A DNA stretch of 64,000 nucleotides, from assembly GCA_030549495.1 (NCBI GenBank), contig JAUIRK010000945.1, forward strand, positions 1,633,501 through 1,697,500, given 5' to 3'. Under the pieces are notes generated by a model that saw only the letters and a program-made list of their open reading frames with translations, was not told the origin of the DNA and did not search any database. The position numbers and the translations under genes are program-made. This DNA is from Nectonema munidae (taxonomy: Eukaryota; Nematomorpha; Nectonematoida; Nectonematidae). This document shows positions 47,901 to 59,900 of this stretch, piece after piece. Numbering within the stretch: the stretch's first letter is position 1; the number at the start of each line of letters is the position of its first letter.

Positions 47901-50900
47901 TCCCTTTCTCATATCCTACCCAAATTTTGTAATTCATAAGCTTTTTTGATAAACTCTCTATTTTCTATTTATTTCATTTACTTGACACATAAATTTCTTA
48001 TTTTTTCATTACTTATCTTGGATTTTAAATTAAAGTTACAAATAATTCTGAGCATATTCTCATTTCTGTGTTGTATTTAGTCTACTTTTCTCAGCTACCT
48101 TTCAATGTCCAACTTTGGTCAGTATATACCAAATCTCATCTAATACAACTTTTATATACGTAGCCTCTTAACTTTAGAGAGAAAGAACTGCTACACAAAA
48201 TACTGCTTAAAGATCTCATTTTTTCCAAGCTAGTCTTCTTCTATGCTCTACTGATTTCCCTACACTGTTAACGCTATCTAAAATCTAAATAACAAAATTG
48301 ATTAACATCTTCCCAGTCCGTGCTACGACATTTCATCACACGACATTTCATCACACGACACTTCATCACACGACACTTTATCATAACGACACTTCATCAC
48401 GCGACATTTCATCACACGACACTTCATCACACGACACTTTATCACACGACATTTGATTATACACGACATATCATCACAACCAAATGTAAAATAATTATTC
48501 GCCTACATTTACCACAACATCGTTGGTCTTATGATCCCTGCCACGAAAAATTTAACCTCCTTGTCGTACTCTGATACAGGGTATTAAGATATATTATTAT
48601 AACTAACCCATTGAAGTTATGCTCATTTTATTAATATAAATACTGTAGACTAAGAATATAGGGTAAAATATTTAACTCAAAAATCAAAATTTAAATCTTC
48701 ATTCAATAACATCTATTTTTATTTATAATTACTACGTTATGTCAAGTTAGGTTTGAAAAAGATCACTATAATACAAAGTATGCCTTACAACTGTTCCTTA
48801 ATTTGTGTATAATATCGTTCATATTTTGTCAAAAATATAATATTTACAAATTCTTCAAAGAAAAATATATATTTCAAAGAAAAATATTTCAATTAAATGG
48901 AGTTTGCTTGCTTTATTAAAACTATTTGTCGATGTCAGATACGAGCATTAAATCGAGGGATTCCCAAAGAACAAATCCTTTCTATATAATTTTACGGTAG
49001 TGTATGGGTTTGCGGTAAATTGAGGGACGGTAATGCGTCTGAAAACTATATATATATATCGTTTGGAAAAAAATTACAAAATGAAAGTACTATAATTTGA
49101 TTTATTTGTATAAGAAATAATTTAAAAACAATAAAAATTGCCATACTTATAAAAACAAACTACTTACAAGCAGAATACTGAATAGCTCTAAGGTATGTCA
49201 TGATATCAGTCTGTTCGAACAGACTAGCTATGCTTTTAATCTTCTCCTTAATAGAAAGATATTTTTTATTAGTCGGTAGAGGTGCACCTGTTATTCCTTG
49301 AGTTAAATTCAAACGTTGAAAAGCAATATCTTTGTAAATACCGTTTAGGAAATACCAAATTGTTGGGTGGCTGCATTGGAATAAATATTGCAAAGAGTAA
49401 TGCCATCCCTCTACAGCATTTGTAGTTCGACCACACCTTCCACACAATTTTCAAAATGATTCCACTTTGAAATAGGAAAAAGGGGATTCCTTGCTGCTCC
49501 ATTTCTTCTGTATCCTCTTCTTATGTAGGTGTTTTCAAAGTATGTCAGAAGCTGAGTAACTTTATCATTTTCAGGCATATGTTCCTTTAAAGTGTCAAAT
49601 GCATTTTCAACAAAGTTTGTCGGGACTAAAGAAAGTGCAGGTAAACAAAGAATCAGTGTGCTTAATTCATTATCACTTTCCATTTCGGATTTCATTCCCA
49701 ACTGAATGGCTTTTTTATAAACATTCTGCGAAAGATGAAAAAACAACCTTTGATTTCTGTGTTCGGAAAAGCATACTGAAATTCAGTCATTGCAGCTATT
49801 TCAAAATCTAGAAGAATTTGTTCAGGATTGGCACAAGGAACAATATTCTTCATTGCGTTAATCATTCTTCTATAAGTATTTCTACTTTTGTTTTTCAGAA
49901 GAGCATACATTCCTGCTGGATTACCCCTTCTCCAAAATGAAAATGAAGAGTATACAACTGATAAAATAAACATGGTACAACTTTAAAAGTACCATCAGCA
50001 ATCCAGAGTCTGGCACGTGACAAACAAGACACAACTTCATTATGTCCAAATATAATAATTCTTTCGGTATCGTCAATGCCAGAATCATACAATAAATTGT
50101 CTTTAAACTTACCTGTTATTTCAAAATTTGTTGAAGTTGGCAAAAGTGGTAATGTGTTAAATCTTCCTTTAGATCGTTGTAATGTTCGAATTAGGCTTGG
50201 CTTCTTTGGTATTCGCATCATGGATGAGGTTGATATATCTTGACAATATTCACTAGAGACAATCATTGGAGCTGCTCCAACTTCTTTCATTGCAATTTTC
50301 ATTTTGTTCACTGCTAATTTTGCGCAGATTTTTTCTCTGTCCAAATAATGGGAATGTTCAGATTTGGGTGAGGAAATTACACGTTCTCCCAACGTTGTAA
50401 TAAACGCATTACATTTCTTTTTTGGTATTCTGAGCATCGCCAACGGATAGAATTATCTTTGTTTTTTCGATGTTTATAATATTCGCAATTATTGAATATT
50501 GCAGTTTCCTTTCCTTTGGAAGTTGTTCCAAACTTACAAAAATATTCAACATCATTTGTATCCATTTTAAATGTTAATAAGGCAAAAACTTTTATTTTGA
50601 CATAAAAAAATAGAAGGGAGTAAAAGTTAAAAGTAAAAGAGTTGAAGGTATTCTCAAGAAGAAAAAACTAACAAGGAAGTATTAGTGAGTAGAATGGGAA
50701 AATATTTAAAAGATTATCTATACAACAACCTGTAAAAATGTATCATATATACTTCAAGTTGTACACTTTTCACTTCCTGTTTAGCTGTTAAAGTATCTCA
50801 TATATAATTAGAAGATTATCAACAGCATGCCCATGAAAAAGCTTATCATACCTAGGTAAAATTCTCCAGATAATATAATGCTCTAATACTTTTATCTTGA

Positions 50901-53900
50901 CTATTTATCTATGCTGATGTTTTAATCTTTTACAACATATAGGAAATTGAAATGATAAAAAGCTTCTCTGATTATGTGATGAAGTGTCGCTATGATGAAA
51001 TGTCGTGTGATGAAAGTCGTGTGATGAAGTGTCGTTATGATGAAATGTCGTGTGATGAAGTGTCGCGTGATGAAGTGTCGTTATGATGAAATGTCGTGTG
51101 ATGAAGTGTCGCGTGATGAAGTGTCGTGTGATGAAATGTCATGAGACCTTCCCAGTCTACTTCTTCTACTACACCTTTATCATTTAGCGTCTCTAGTTAC
51201 TTATAATCACAACAACAACTACATTCAAAATGGTTTACTTTTAATATGTTGCCCTTAATCTTAGAGCATCTACCATGTAGCCACCACTTATTGCAAAATA
51301 CACAAAGAATAGAATTCCTCCCAGCTCTTTTTCCACAGACGCTACAAGGATTCATCTTGGAAACTAAACATTCTGATTTTATTGGATCGATTATTTAGAT
51401 CAATGGTTCCCAAACTTTTTTCATTCAACGCCCCCTGAGTATGAACACCACTCGCTACTGCCCGTTTGTTTTCCAAATTTCTAAATTATTTTGAATTCAC
51501 CTGCTATTTGTTTACGAGTGCAGTGAGTTCTCAAATATAGTGTATATTACTTTTACAAAGAAGAAAATATAAGAAAGATATAAATAAACAGTAAATTATT
51601 TATTTTTAAAAGTTTACGACTTTAACATTCATGACTTTCTTTCTACAGACGACAAGTAAATCGTCTATTTTGTGGCAAAGAAATATTACATTAAATAAAT
51701 CGATCTTTTTTTTAATGATTTTTAAGAATTTAATTAAATTTTATTTGTGAATTTGATGCTTCATAATTAACTTTGAAATGTCTGGTTTCATTTCAGTGAG
51801 TAGTAGCTGTAGATTTCCTCGCTGATTAATTTGTAGTCTTCGTTGTTTTAAGAAGAGTCGAGTTACAGCACTGAAACCACGTTCAACTAGGTAGGAGGTA
51901 GGGAATGCTATAAAAAAAAGCTCAACTTTATTCCATAGCATTGGATATCTTGCTGGAATATCTTTTTGAAACCAAAATGCCTGGTAAGACTTGTTGAAAA
52001 GAGATTTAATCTCAAAGTCATTTTTTAAAGAAATAAGCTGTTGCTCCATATTTGATTCCAAATCATCCATGTAGGAATCTGAAAATGGATTGATTACCCA
52101 GCCTGGAATTTCCATCGTTAATAGATCCTGAAATCTTGCATTCACATCTTTGTTCAACTGATCGATGTGATCGCAATAAACGTGAAGACCGTCATCAGAT
52201 ATTGTTTTCTCCATCTGAGCTAAGTTTGGCAATTGTACGAATTCTCAACGGCTTATATTACGTTTAAATGTTAGCAACTTTGTCATAAATGAAGAAATCA
52301 CTGATTTTGCTTTTATAAGGTTGACATCACTGCCTTGTAATTGCAAGTTTATCTCATTAAACTTTGTAAATAGGTCTGTTAAGTAAGCAATATCAGTTTT
52401 GCAGGCTTCCAATTCTTCAAAAAGAGAACAATTTATTTCTTTAAAAAATCTATGACTTCATCAAAGAGTGCATAAAACTGTTTCAAACAGTTGCCTGTTG
52501 ACAACCATCGTACTTCTGTATGTAACAACAGACGCTTGAAGTGCTTATCATTATATTCAGATTGAACAATCGAGAATTAAGGGCATTAGCTTTTATTTTA
52601 TTTACTGATGTGATAACAATTGATAGATTTTTTGCACCTAGAAGCTGTCTGTGAATAACACAATGTGTTGTAAAAACGTTGGCTACAGCTTTCTTCAAAT
52701 ATGCCATAAACCTCTGTAACGACCTATCATCGAGGGAGCGTCGTCTGTTGCACATACAATAATATTGGTCATTGGTATTTCTCTTTCTTTGAAAAATTGT
52801 TCAACAATTAGAAATACTGATTCTCCTTTTGTGTCTGTTTCAATTTCTTTCGCAAACAGCAACTCTTGAACAGCCTTTCTTAATATTCTTTAATAAAACG
52901 AACGTAACCTAGAAGTAAGACTTCGTCGTTACCAGGTAATGTTAATTCATCCAACTGTAACGAAAATGATTGAATCTTCAGTATGTTGCATAAGGTTTCT
53001 TGAACATTCTCAGCCATTTCATCAATTCTTCTCTGAACAGAATTATTGCTCAATGGAATAGATTTAATAACTTGAAGAGGTGATTTATGTTTGATTACAG
53101 TAGATAGGACCTCTTCTATTGCTGGCAAAATAATTTCCTCTCCAATGGTGTGAGGTTTGCCGAACCTGGCAATCATCAATGAGATATTGTATGAAGAACG
53201 TAATCCAGAATCATTAATGAGATATTGTATGAAGAACGTAATCCAGATTCATCATTTTTCTGCTGCATATCAAACATGTTATTTAAGGTTTTTCTATTTT
53301 GAAACTTGTCTCGAAGAGACTGGAAATATGAAATATCTTTTTCTACTTGGCACGGATGATCTAAAAGTCTAGACGGCTTCATAGCTTCATTTGAAAGTAT
53401 CTTCTCACATAGTAGACACATTGGATGTTGTATGTTAGTTGGAGAAGGAATAAACCGATTTATATACATTATATATACATATTATTGCTTATTGATAATA
53501 TCAAGCAGTGGTCTAATCCTATACAATTTATCTTGCTATGGAAGATATCCAGAATTATCACTAAAATAGAAATAGGCCTAAATTTACTTCTGACATTTCA
53601 CTTCAAAAATAGGCCCAAATATACAGTACAGTACTTCTAAATTACTTCCTTTCCTCCCCACAATGTAACATAAACCAGTATATTTACATTTTTTTAATTG
53701 TAAGAGGGCCAATAAGAGAAAAATAAATATTTGTCAAATATTTTGTGAAAATTGTATTGGTGTACACCCATGGTACAAGACATGGAAAAATAAATATTTC
53801 AGGTTATAGAACAAGTTGTACCACCAATGAGCCAACATTGGTGTAACCATTTGAGTAACGCATTCTTAGATGGGAACAAAAACACACACCTCTTCTCACA

Positions 53901-56900
53901 ACGCTGCCTAAAATGGCTACGCAAGGCACAGAATTAATATGCAATTAAAACTATGTCATCTGCGTATAGAATTTCCTTCATCTCTTCTTTTATTACTTCT
54001 AGGATTTCATCAATCATGGTATTAGACAGAAAATTATCTTAATTATTCACAACTATCGCTACAAAAAGAAATATCCATTCAAAAAATTATTTGAGGATCT
54101 ATTTACAAAAATAAATATTTCAAAGCAACTGAAAGGAAATATATAAGATGGATATAGTTCATTTTAAGAAAGGGTGCTCGCTCATGCCCAATGCCGCCTT
54201 GAATGTATATATATCCAACTGTATATATATCTAGGGTTATGGGGGTGTGGCTGTACATATTTTGCTGCTTATGTAGAATTATATATTGATGCTATATTTG
54301 ATGATGATTTTGTATGTAAAAATATACGATCTGTAGAATGTAGTATTGAAAACATATGGGTAAAATGATGTGGAGAAAAATATGCAAATATAAAGGGAAG
54401 AACATCTCTGTGCCAAGATATTAACAATAGAATAAAAATGTATAAGTGAAATTCAAAATGTAAAATAATATTGTTCCCTTATAGTATGACTCTTTTTCTT
54501 GCTGTTGTAGTGAAATGCTTGAAATTTTACATTATTCACCTTCATTGATGTGCGTATACAGTGATATGTATTCAAACCGAAAACATAAAACCGCGATAAT
54601 TCATTACAACTTTATCTCTAATTGTGTGTTTTCTGGTGCACTTTTGTGACATCACTCTCAAAGAATTTTAATTTTTATAAAAAAATGTACCAGGGATTGC
54701 ATATCTTAATCTCCATTCTGGAACCTTCTGGTTGAGTAGAATCTTTTCGGGTTAATGACGTAAGTTCTAATTACAAGACTGCGCCAGCATTCCAACATCC
54801 TCTCCTGTTCGTTGAGTGTACGAACCATCACACCCATTTTTTTGGAACATGCGAAATTTCTAAAGCATTTATCAATGATTGACAAGTTGTTCGCAAAAAG
54901 CATCACAACCAACGCATGGACGACAGTGCTTCTGATACGCTGGCTTGAAAGCTAAACTAACTTGCATTTCGGCTTCCTTTAGCCTTTGAATGCCAGACAT
55001 TTTCTAAATCAAAATGTTAAGAGTTTTGTTGCGTCTCTACCTAGAGCCTATATCCTCTCTTCAGGACTAGAAACCAATCTAGACAAGAGAAATCTCTGAG
55101 ACTTCTATTCTGTTCACATGCCATGTAAAGGTTTTCTCCAACAAGGCGAACTGCATCGCTTGTGCTGAACTATGAGCAAAGAAGGCTTGGCTCTGGCTCG
55201 AACCTGAGACCTTGTGGTATCCAAGCCAAGCATGCCCATGCCTCCATGACATGTACGTCCAAGTATTCTGCTCCAGCATTCAACTATCAGGCCTAAAAAC
55301 ACAACGCCTTGTTTAATTAAAGGACCGCCCTATTGTTATGCTAGTAGCGACTCCTGATGTTTTACCATAGGCATGCAGTAAACTAAATTTTATGCAATTA
55401 GCTATTTTGCTTTGTTTATAGAAGAAATATATAATAAATTTACTTGGTAAAATCTTTTTGTAACACATGGGAATCACAACTAAATAATAAGAGCGAAAGA
55501 TTTTCTAAACTAATTTCAATGAATATGAAAAGATTAAATACTTTAGATGAATGGTTTTATGAATAAATTCAAAATTATTTAAATTATTTGAAAAAAAGTC
55601 AACTCTTCTTATTTTTGCGGGAATTCGTCTATTTCTAATGAATAAAAACTTTCTTTATTTTCTATATAGATGATGAAGCATCATCATAAAGTTGATAAAG
55701 GTACCGTTGGGTGTTTTGATCGAGAAGGCAGATTTACGTCGTCTGTATCGAACTATGAGGAAAGCAGGCTTGATGCGGGATCGAACCCAAGACCTTGAGT
55801 TATCGAAACCCACTATCACACCAACTCTACTCACGCTCCCAATAAGTTAAGATAAAAATAGAAAACTGCGTCGATGAAATTAGCAAGGCATCTTCCAACA
55901 AATGAACATAGAAGAAGCTTCTTCGCCTTTTACGAGATGCAACTAACACAATAGCCGTATGGGAAACTATACGAAGATACATGTTAACGAGTGTGTACTC
56001 CCCACTACTTGGATGCTCGTATTGTGAATCGGAAGACAACCAAAGTTTATATATTAGTCGTATTTGTCATGATTTATTATTTATATGTAAAAATGGAAAA
56101 ATTTACATTTTTACTATATCTTGTAAAGCATTCAGATCCTCTTTCAGAAGAATCTTTATCATTCTACTTATTGCATTCATATGGGAATCTGGAAGCCAAA
56201 AACTTCCATTCAAAACATCTACTTTTTCTTGAACACGCAAGATAGATATGCTGCAAACTTTAAAAACTAAATGGTAATGGTACCGTAGGGTGTTTTCTTC
56301 GAAAAGACACAATTGCGCCAACCATACTCACGCCCCTGAAAAAATGAAAAGCGTAGTGAAAATATATAACGTGGTAATTAATTTATTGGAGCAAACTCTC
56401 TAGATCAGTCATTCTCAATCTTTTTCTCTTATCGACCCTTTTCGATGTGAATTTTTTTGTGGAACCCTTATTTTTTATTGCTACGAATAGTGGTTTTTTT
56501 AAATCAAAAATGTAAAAATAAATAAGCTGATTTTGACCACCATTTTTTTATCTGTTTATACAATTAGTTTTATCTTAAATATTTTTTTTGACTCTGCTTT
56601 CTATTAAAAATGAGTTAAACTATTACAAAAAATTTGTTGAGTAATATGAACCTTGAGCTTAATACTTTGAAGCTAAACTTGATAGGTCGTGTTCCAATGA
56701 ATTCAATGACAATCCTAAATCTCTTCTATCAGTAGCATTAAGCGTTTTAAAATAAAATATATTTTAACGACGTTTAGTATGAAACCCGATTCACCAAAAT
56801 ATGAAGATGGTTAAGCAGTCTATATAACTGAGCTTTTGCAAAAATATATCATATTTTTCCCAGTTCATAACTTTCCCTCAACAAAAATTAATTTTTTATT

Positions 56901-59900
56901 TAAATAAACTTATTTAATATGGGCAGACACTTTGTAAAATTTAGTGGATCCTCAATTTAAAATATCTTTATATGGACCCCTCTAAAAATATCGGAACACT
57001 GAACTACTATATTAGTTCCCAAAGAACATTACTTATAAGAGACCTATTTCTTTGATTATTACTATTGATTAAGCATAACATGACAACTACTGAATTATAT
57101 GTATTTTTAAAAAAAGTATATTTTAAATATTACTCCTCACATTTTTAAATAGTTTATTGAAATTAAATGTAGTGTACTTGAAAAAAAAATAAATAAAATT
57201 GCTACATTTTTAATCACGAATATTTTCAAACTTCAAAATGGCTTTATTCTGACTTTTGCGCATGACAACTAACATTTAAAACCGGTTACTGCTCTTCCTT
57301 GATGCATAAAATTCTTCTTTCACCAGCTGTTCATTATCGCAGTTGCAACTTTCTAAGATTGTTACCGAGCTTTGCTCAAAGGCAAAGGTTATCCCCGAAT
57401 GCTCATAAGAATAATGGAAGCCAAGTGGACCGGAGTTCCAGGAGTAGAGGCCAGAGGATTCTGCGCCCCTTGCACCTTGGGTCTGATTTACATCATTCAT
57501 ATTCGTACAAAATCTTTAACACAAACGAAACAAGAGTATTTAGAGGCAAAACTTCCTTTGTCCATCTTTTCTTGTATAAAAATCATTATCTTTTGGGTGC
57601 TAAAAAATAAGGCTTGCAGCAGTTTATGCTTTACTTGCAATGAGGGCTCTTCACAGTGTTTTATATGTTTTCATAATCATTGTTAGACTAAATATATAGC
57701 ATTGGTTTTGTTGGAAATCTGCATATTAAAAATCACATATTATTCCTTCTAAAAATGTTTAAAAAATAGACATTATAGTATCTCTCTTAAAAACTCTCTC
57801 TACAATCAGCTTATTAGCTTCATCTTATAAAACAGGTGCAAAAATCGTGTAAACTTTTAATGCTTATAATAATCAAAAAAAGTTTAATTTTTGATGGGTT
57901 TTCCCCGCGATACTCTAGTGTTGCGTCACTGATTCTAGAATCTGAATCTTTGCCCAAACTTGAAGCAAGTTTCGTTGAAAAGTAATTTCATCGAGGGGCT
58001 TACGCTACGGCGGCGAACTTGTTTGCTTTTTCGCACATGTATACACCAACTTCGATTTCTTTGTTCAAATTGGCAAAGAACGTATGTCTTATTTCTTGCT
58101 AGAGATCGAGCAGATTCTTGCATTTTCACTGAATTTGAATTATTATCTTCCTCAAAGGTATTACATGAATTGTGAAGTGTTCGAAGCATTGATTGATCTT
58201 TGCATTCCTCTCTTGGCTTCGTTTCAGCTGGTCATCATGCTCCTCTCTCCGTGTGTTGTGTACAGGTATGCGTGAGTTTGCCACTTTTTGTGGTGATCAA
58301 GTTGTTTAGGCGTGATAAAACTTTTTGCTTTGGTGTGTATTTTATTTTCTTCATTACTTTGTCTTTCAATTCTTTAGTGTCGAGGATGCAATTATAAGCA
58401 ACGTACAACTTGTTTCAAATGTGAAACCACTAAAGAAGGTATTAAATTATATACATCATCATCATCTCTCTCTCTCTGCCATACTCCATATCCTCTTCAT
58501 TCACCTTTAGCACGTAAACTAGAAGTTTCACTTTCAAAAAGATCAACTTGTTTGTTGCAGAATTTGAATCCTATGCACCCTCCTTCTTTTAATTATTTCC
58601 CCTCTTTTGTGTTTAGAATCGGATTTCCTTCTTCCCATTGGCAAAGAAGGTTTGTCTCAAGCTTCCTTTGACCCTTGCCACAGTAAGGATTTCTTTTCAT
58701 AATTCTCATTAGATGTAATGTCGCTTTGAAGATTGATGTTGAGAGTTTTATTACAAATTGCGCTGATATAAAACATTATTACTTTTATTCAAACTGAAAA
58801 AATTAACTCCCAATATAAAAGGTATGAAAAGTAAAAAAATCTATCTTCATATTGAGTGTCATCTCCAACCTGTATACCACGATGCTTTCTATTCCATGTA
58901 CAAATGACTAGTGAGAAAATGTTCAACTTTCTGTTCATATTTTGCTAGATGTAAGATTTGATATACCTCATTCGGGGAGACGATGCTACATAAGTTATTA
59001 CCTATATACCTGTATACTACGATGGTTCATCTCCAACCTGTCAGTTCATATTTTGCTAGATGTAAGATTTGATATACCTCATTCAGGGAGACGATGTTAC
59101 ATAAGTTATTACCTATATTTTTGCAATTTTTTCACGATATTAAATAATATATTTTATCAAATAATCAAAATAAAATTCTGTAATCAAAGAATCGAAAAAT
59201 GTTCAAATCAAAAAATATTTATTCTTTTTAAATATATCGTTGGCTCCCATTACTTTTAGTTTCGTATATGCATAATTTCATAAAATTTATTAGAGACTGG
59301 GTTTATCTTTCTATTCTAAAAGTAACGGGAGCCCATATTTATTTTTGTAAGCCCCATATGTCATATATCAATCAAAATGCTTAGTCTCGTCTTTCTTCTC
59401 TGTGTTCGAGGCGGCTTTTACTTTGATGATGATTCAAGCGCGCGTGCGTGCTTTTTGTATGTATACGTGTATGCATCTATCTTTATAGTTTTGCTGATTC
59501 GAGGCTTGTCTGACTACTCCACCGAAAACTCCATTTTGAATTCTCTTTGCTCATGCAACGTTCAAACTTCTGGAATGAAGATCTCCATCGCCACTGATCC
59601 ACAAACAAACATAACAAAGTGGGCTTCGTTAAATCACGCCTCTCTCCTTTCCCTAACTCTTTTCCTTTTCAGGCATTACTGCTACCTTGAGTTTCCATCG
59701 GTTTTGAACGCGACTCGAGCTTTCTCCGTTCTTCACATGATTCATAACAATGACACCCTTGAAATCGATGGCAAAACTGTTTTAGTTTCCTACGCTAGCA
59801 TAAATCAAATCCCGACAGGCCAATTGAATACGTCACACGAACTGACTTATCGAGCCAATCACATCATAAGTAATGTTCAAGCCAGCACCATTCAAGGAAG

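Larger units (their letters stand above)
48319..51147 (-). mobile_element. MULE transposon (FLYWCH type) with minisatellite terminal inverted repeats
   Basis: A 2829-base element in RBM intron 6, bounded by an identical 10-bp duplication CTTCCCAGTC (48309-48318 and 51148-51157). The left end is about ten tandem copies of a 15-bp unit, consensus CGACATTTCATCACA (48326-48478). The right end is about eleven inverted copies (about 50975-51140). Between them, on the minus strand, lies one MULE transposase with an N-terminal FLYWCH zinc finger (49160-50565). Outermost bases are CGTGCTACGACATTTCATC at left and, inverted, GTCTCATGACATTTCATC at right. The 9-10 bp duplication and the transposase agree with the Mutator superfamily. 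The tandem-repeat ends recall foldback elements. The perfect duplication implies a fairly recent insertion. Confidence 0.92.

Noticed and set aside
48320-48574. Short regular repeats resembling a CRISPR array, and an open frame reading repeated RHFIT units
   Set aside because: The units are directly adjacent without spacers and reappear inverted at 51 kb. They are the ends of the MULE, and the open frame is a by-product of the 15-bp period.
56407-57001. Possible hAT element (CAGTCATTCTCAATC ... GGAACACTG)
   Set aside because: The ends match only partly and the flanking 8 bases are different, so the pairing is not secure.
57276-57686. Overlapping frames on both strands in RBM intron 6, possibly an exon or retrocopy
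   Set aside because: No recognised domain; exons 6 and 7 of the RBM gene join in perfect phase without it. Left unexplained.
57935-58275. Another frame pair in RBM intron 6 with GC-richer sequence
   Set aside because: No motif identified, and not needed for the RBM reading frame.
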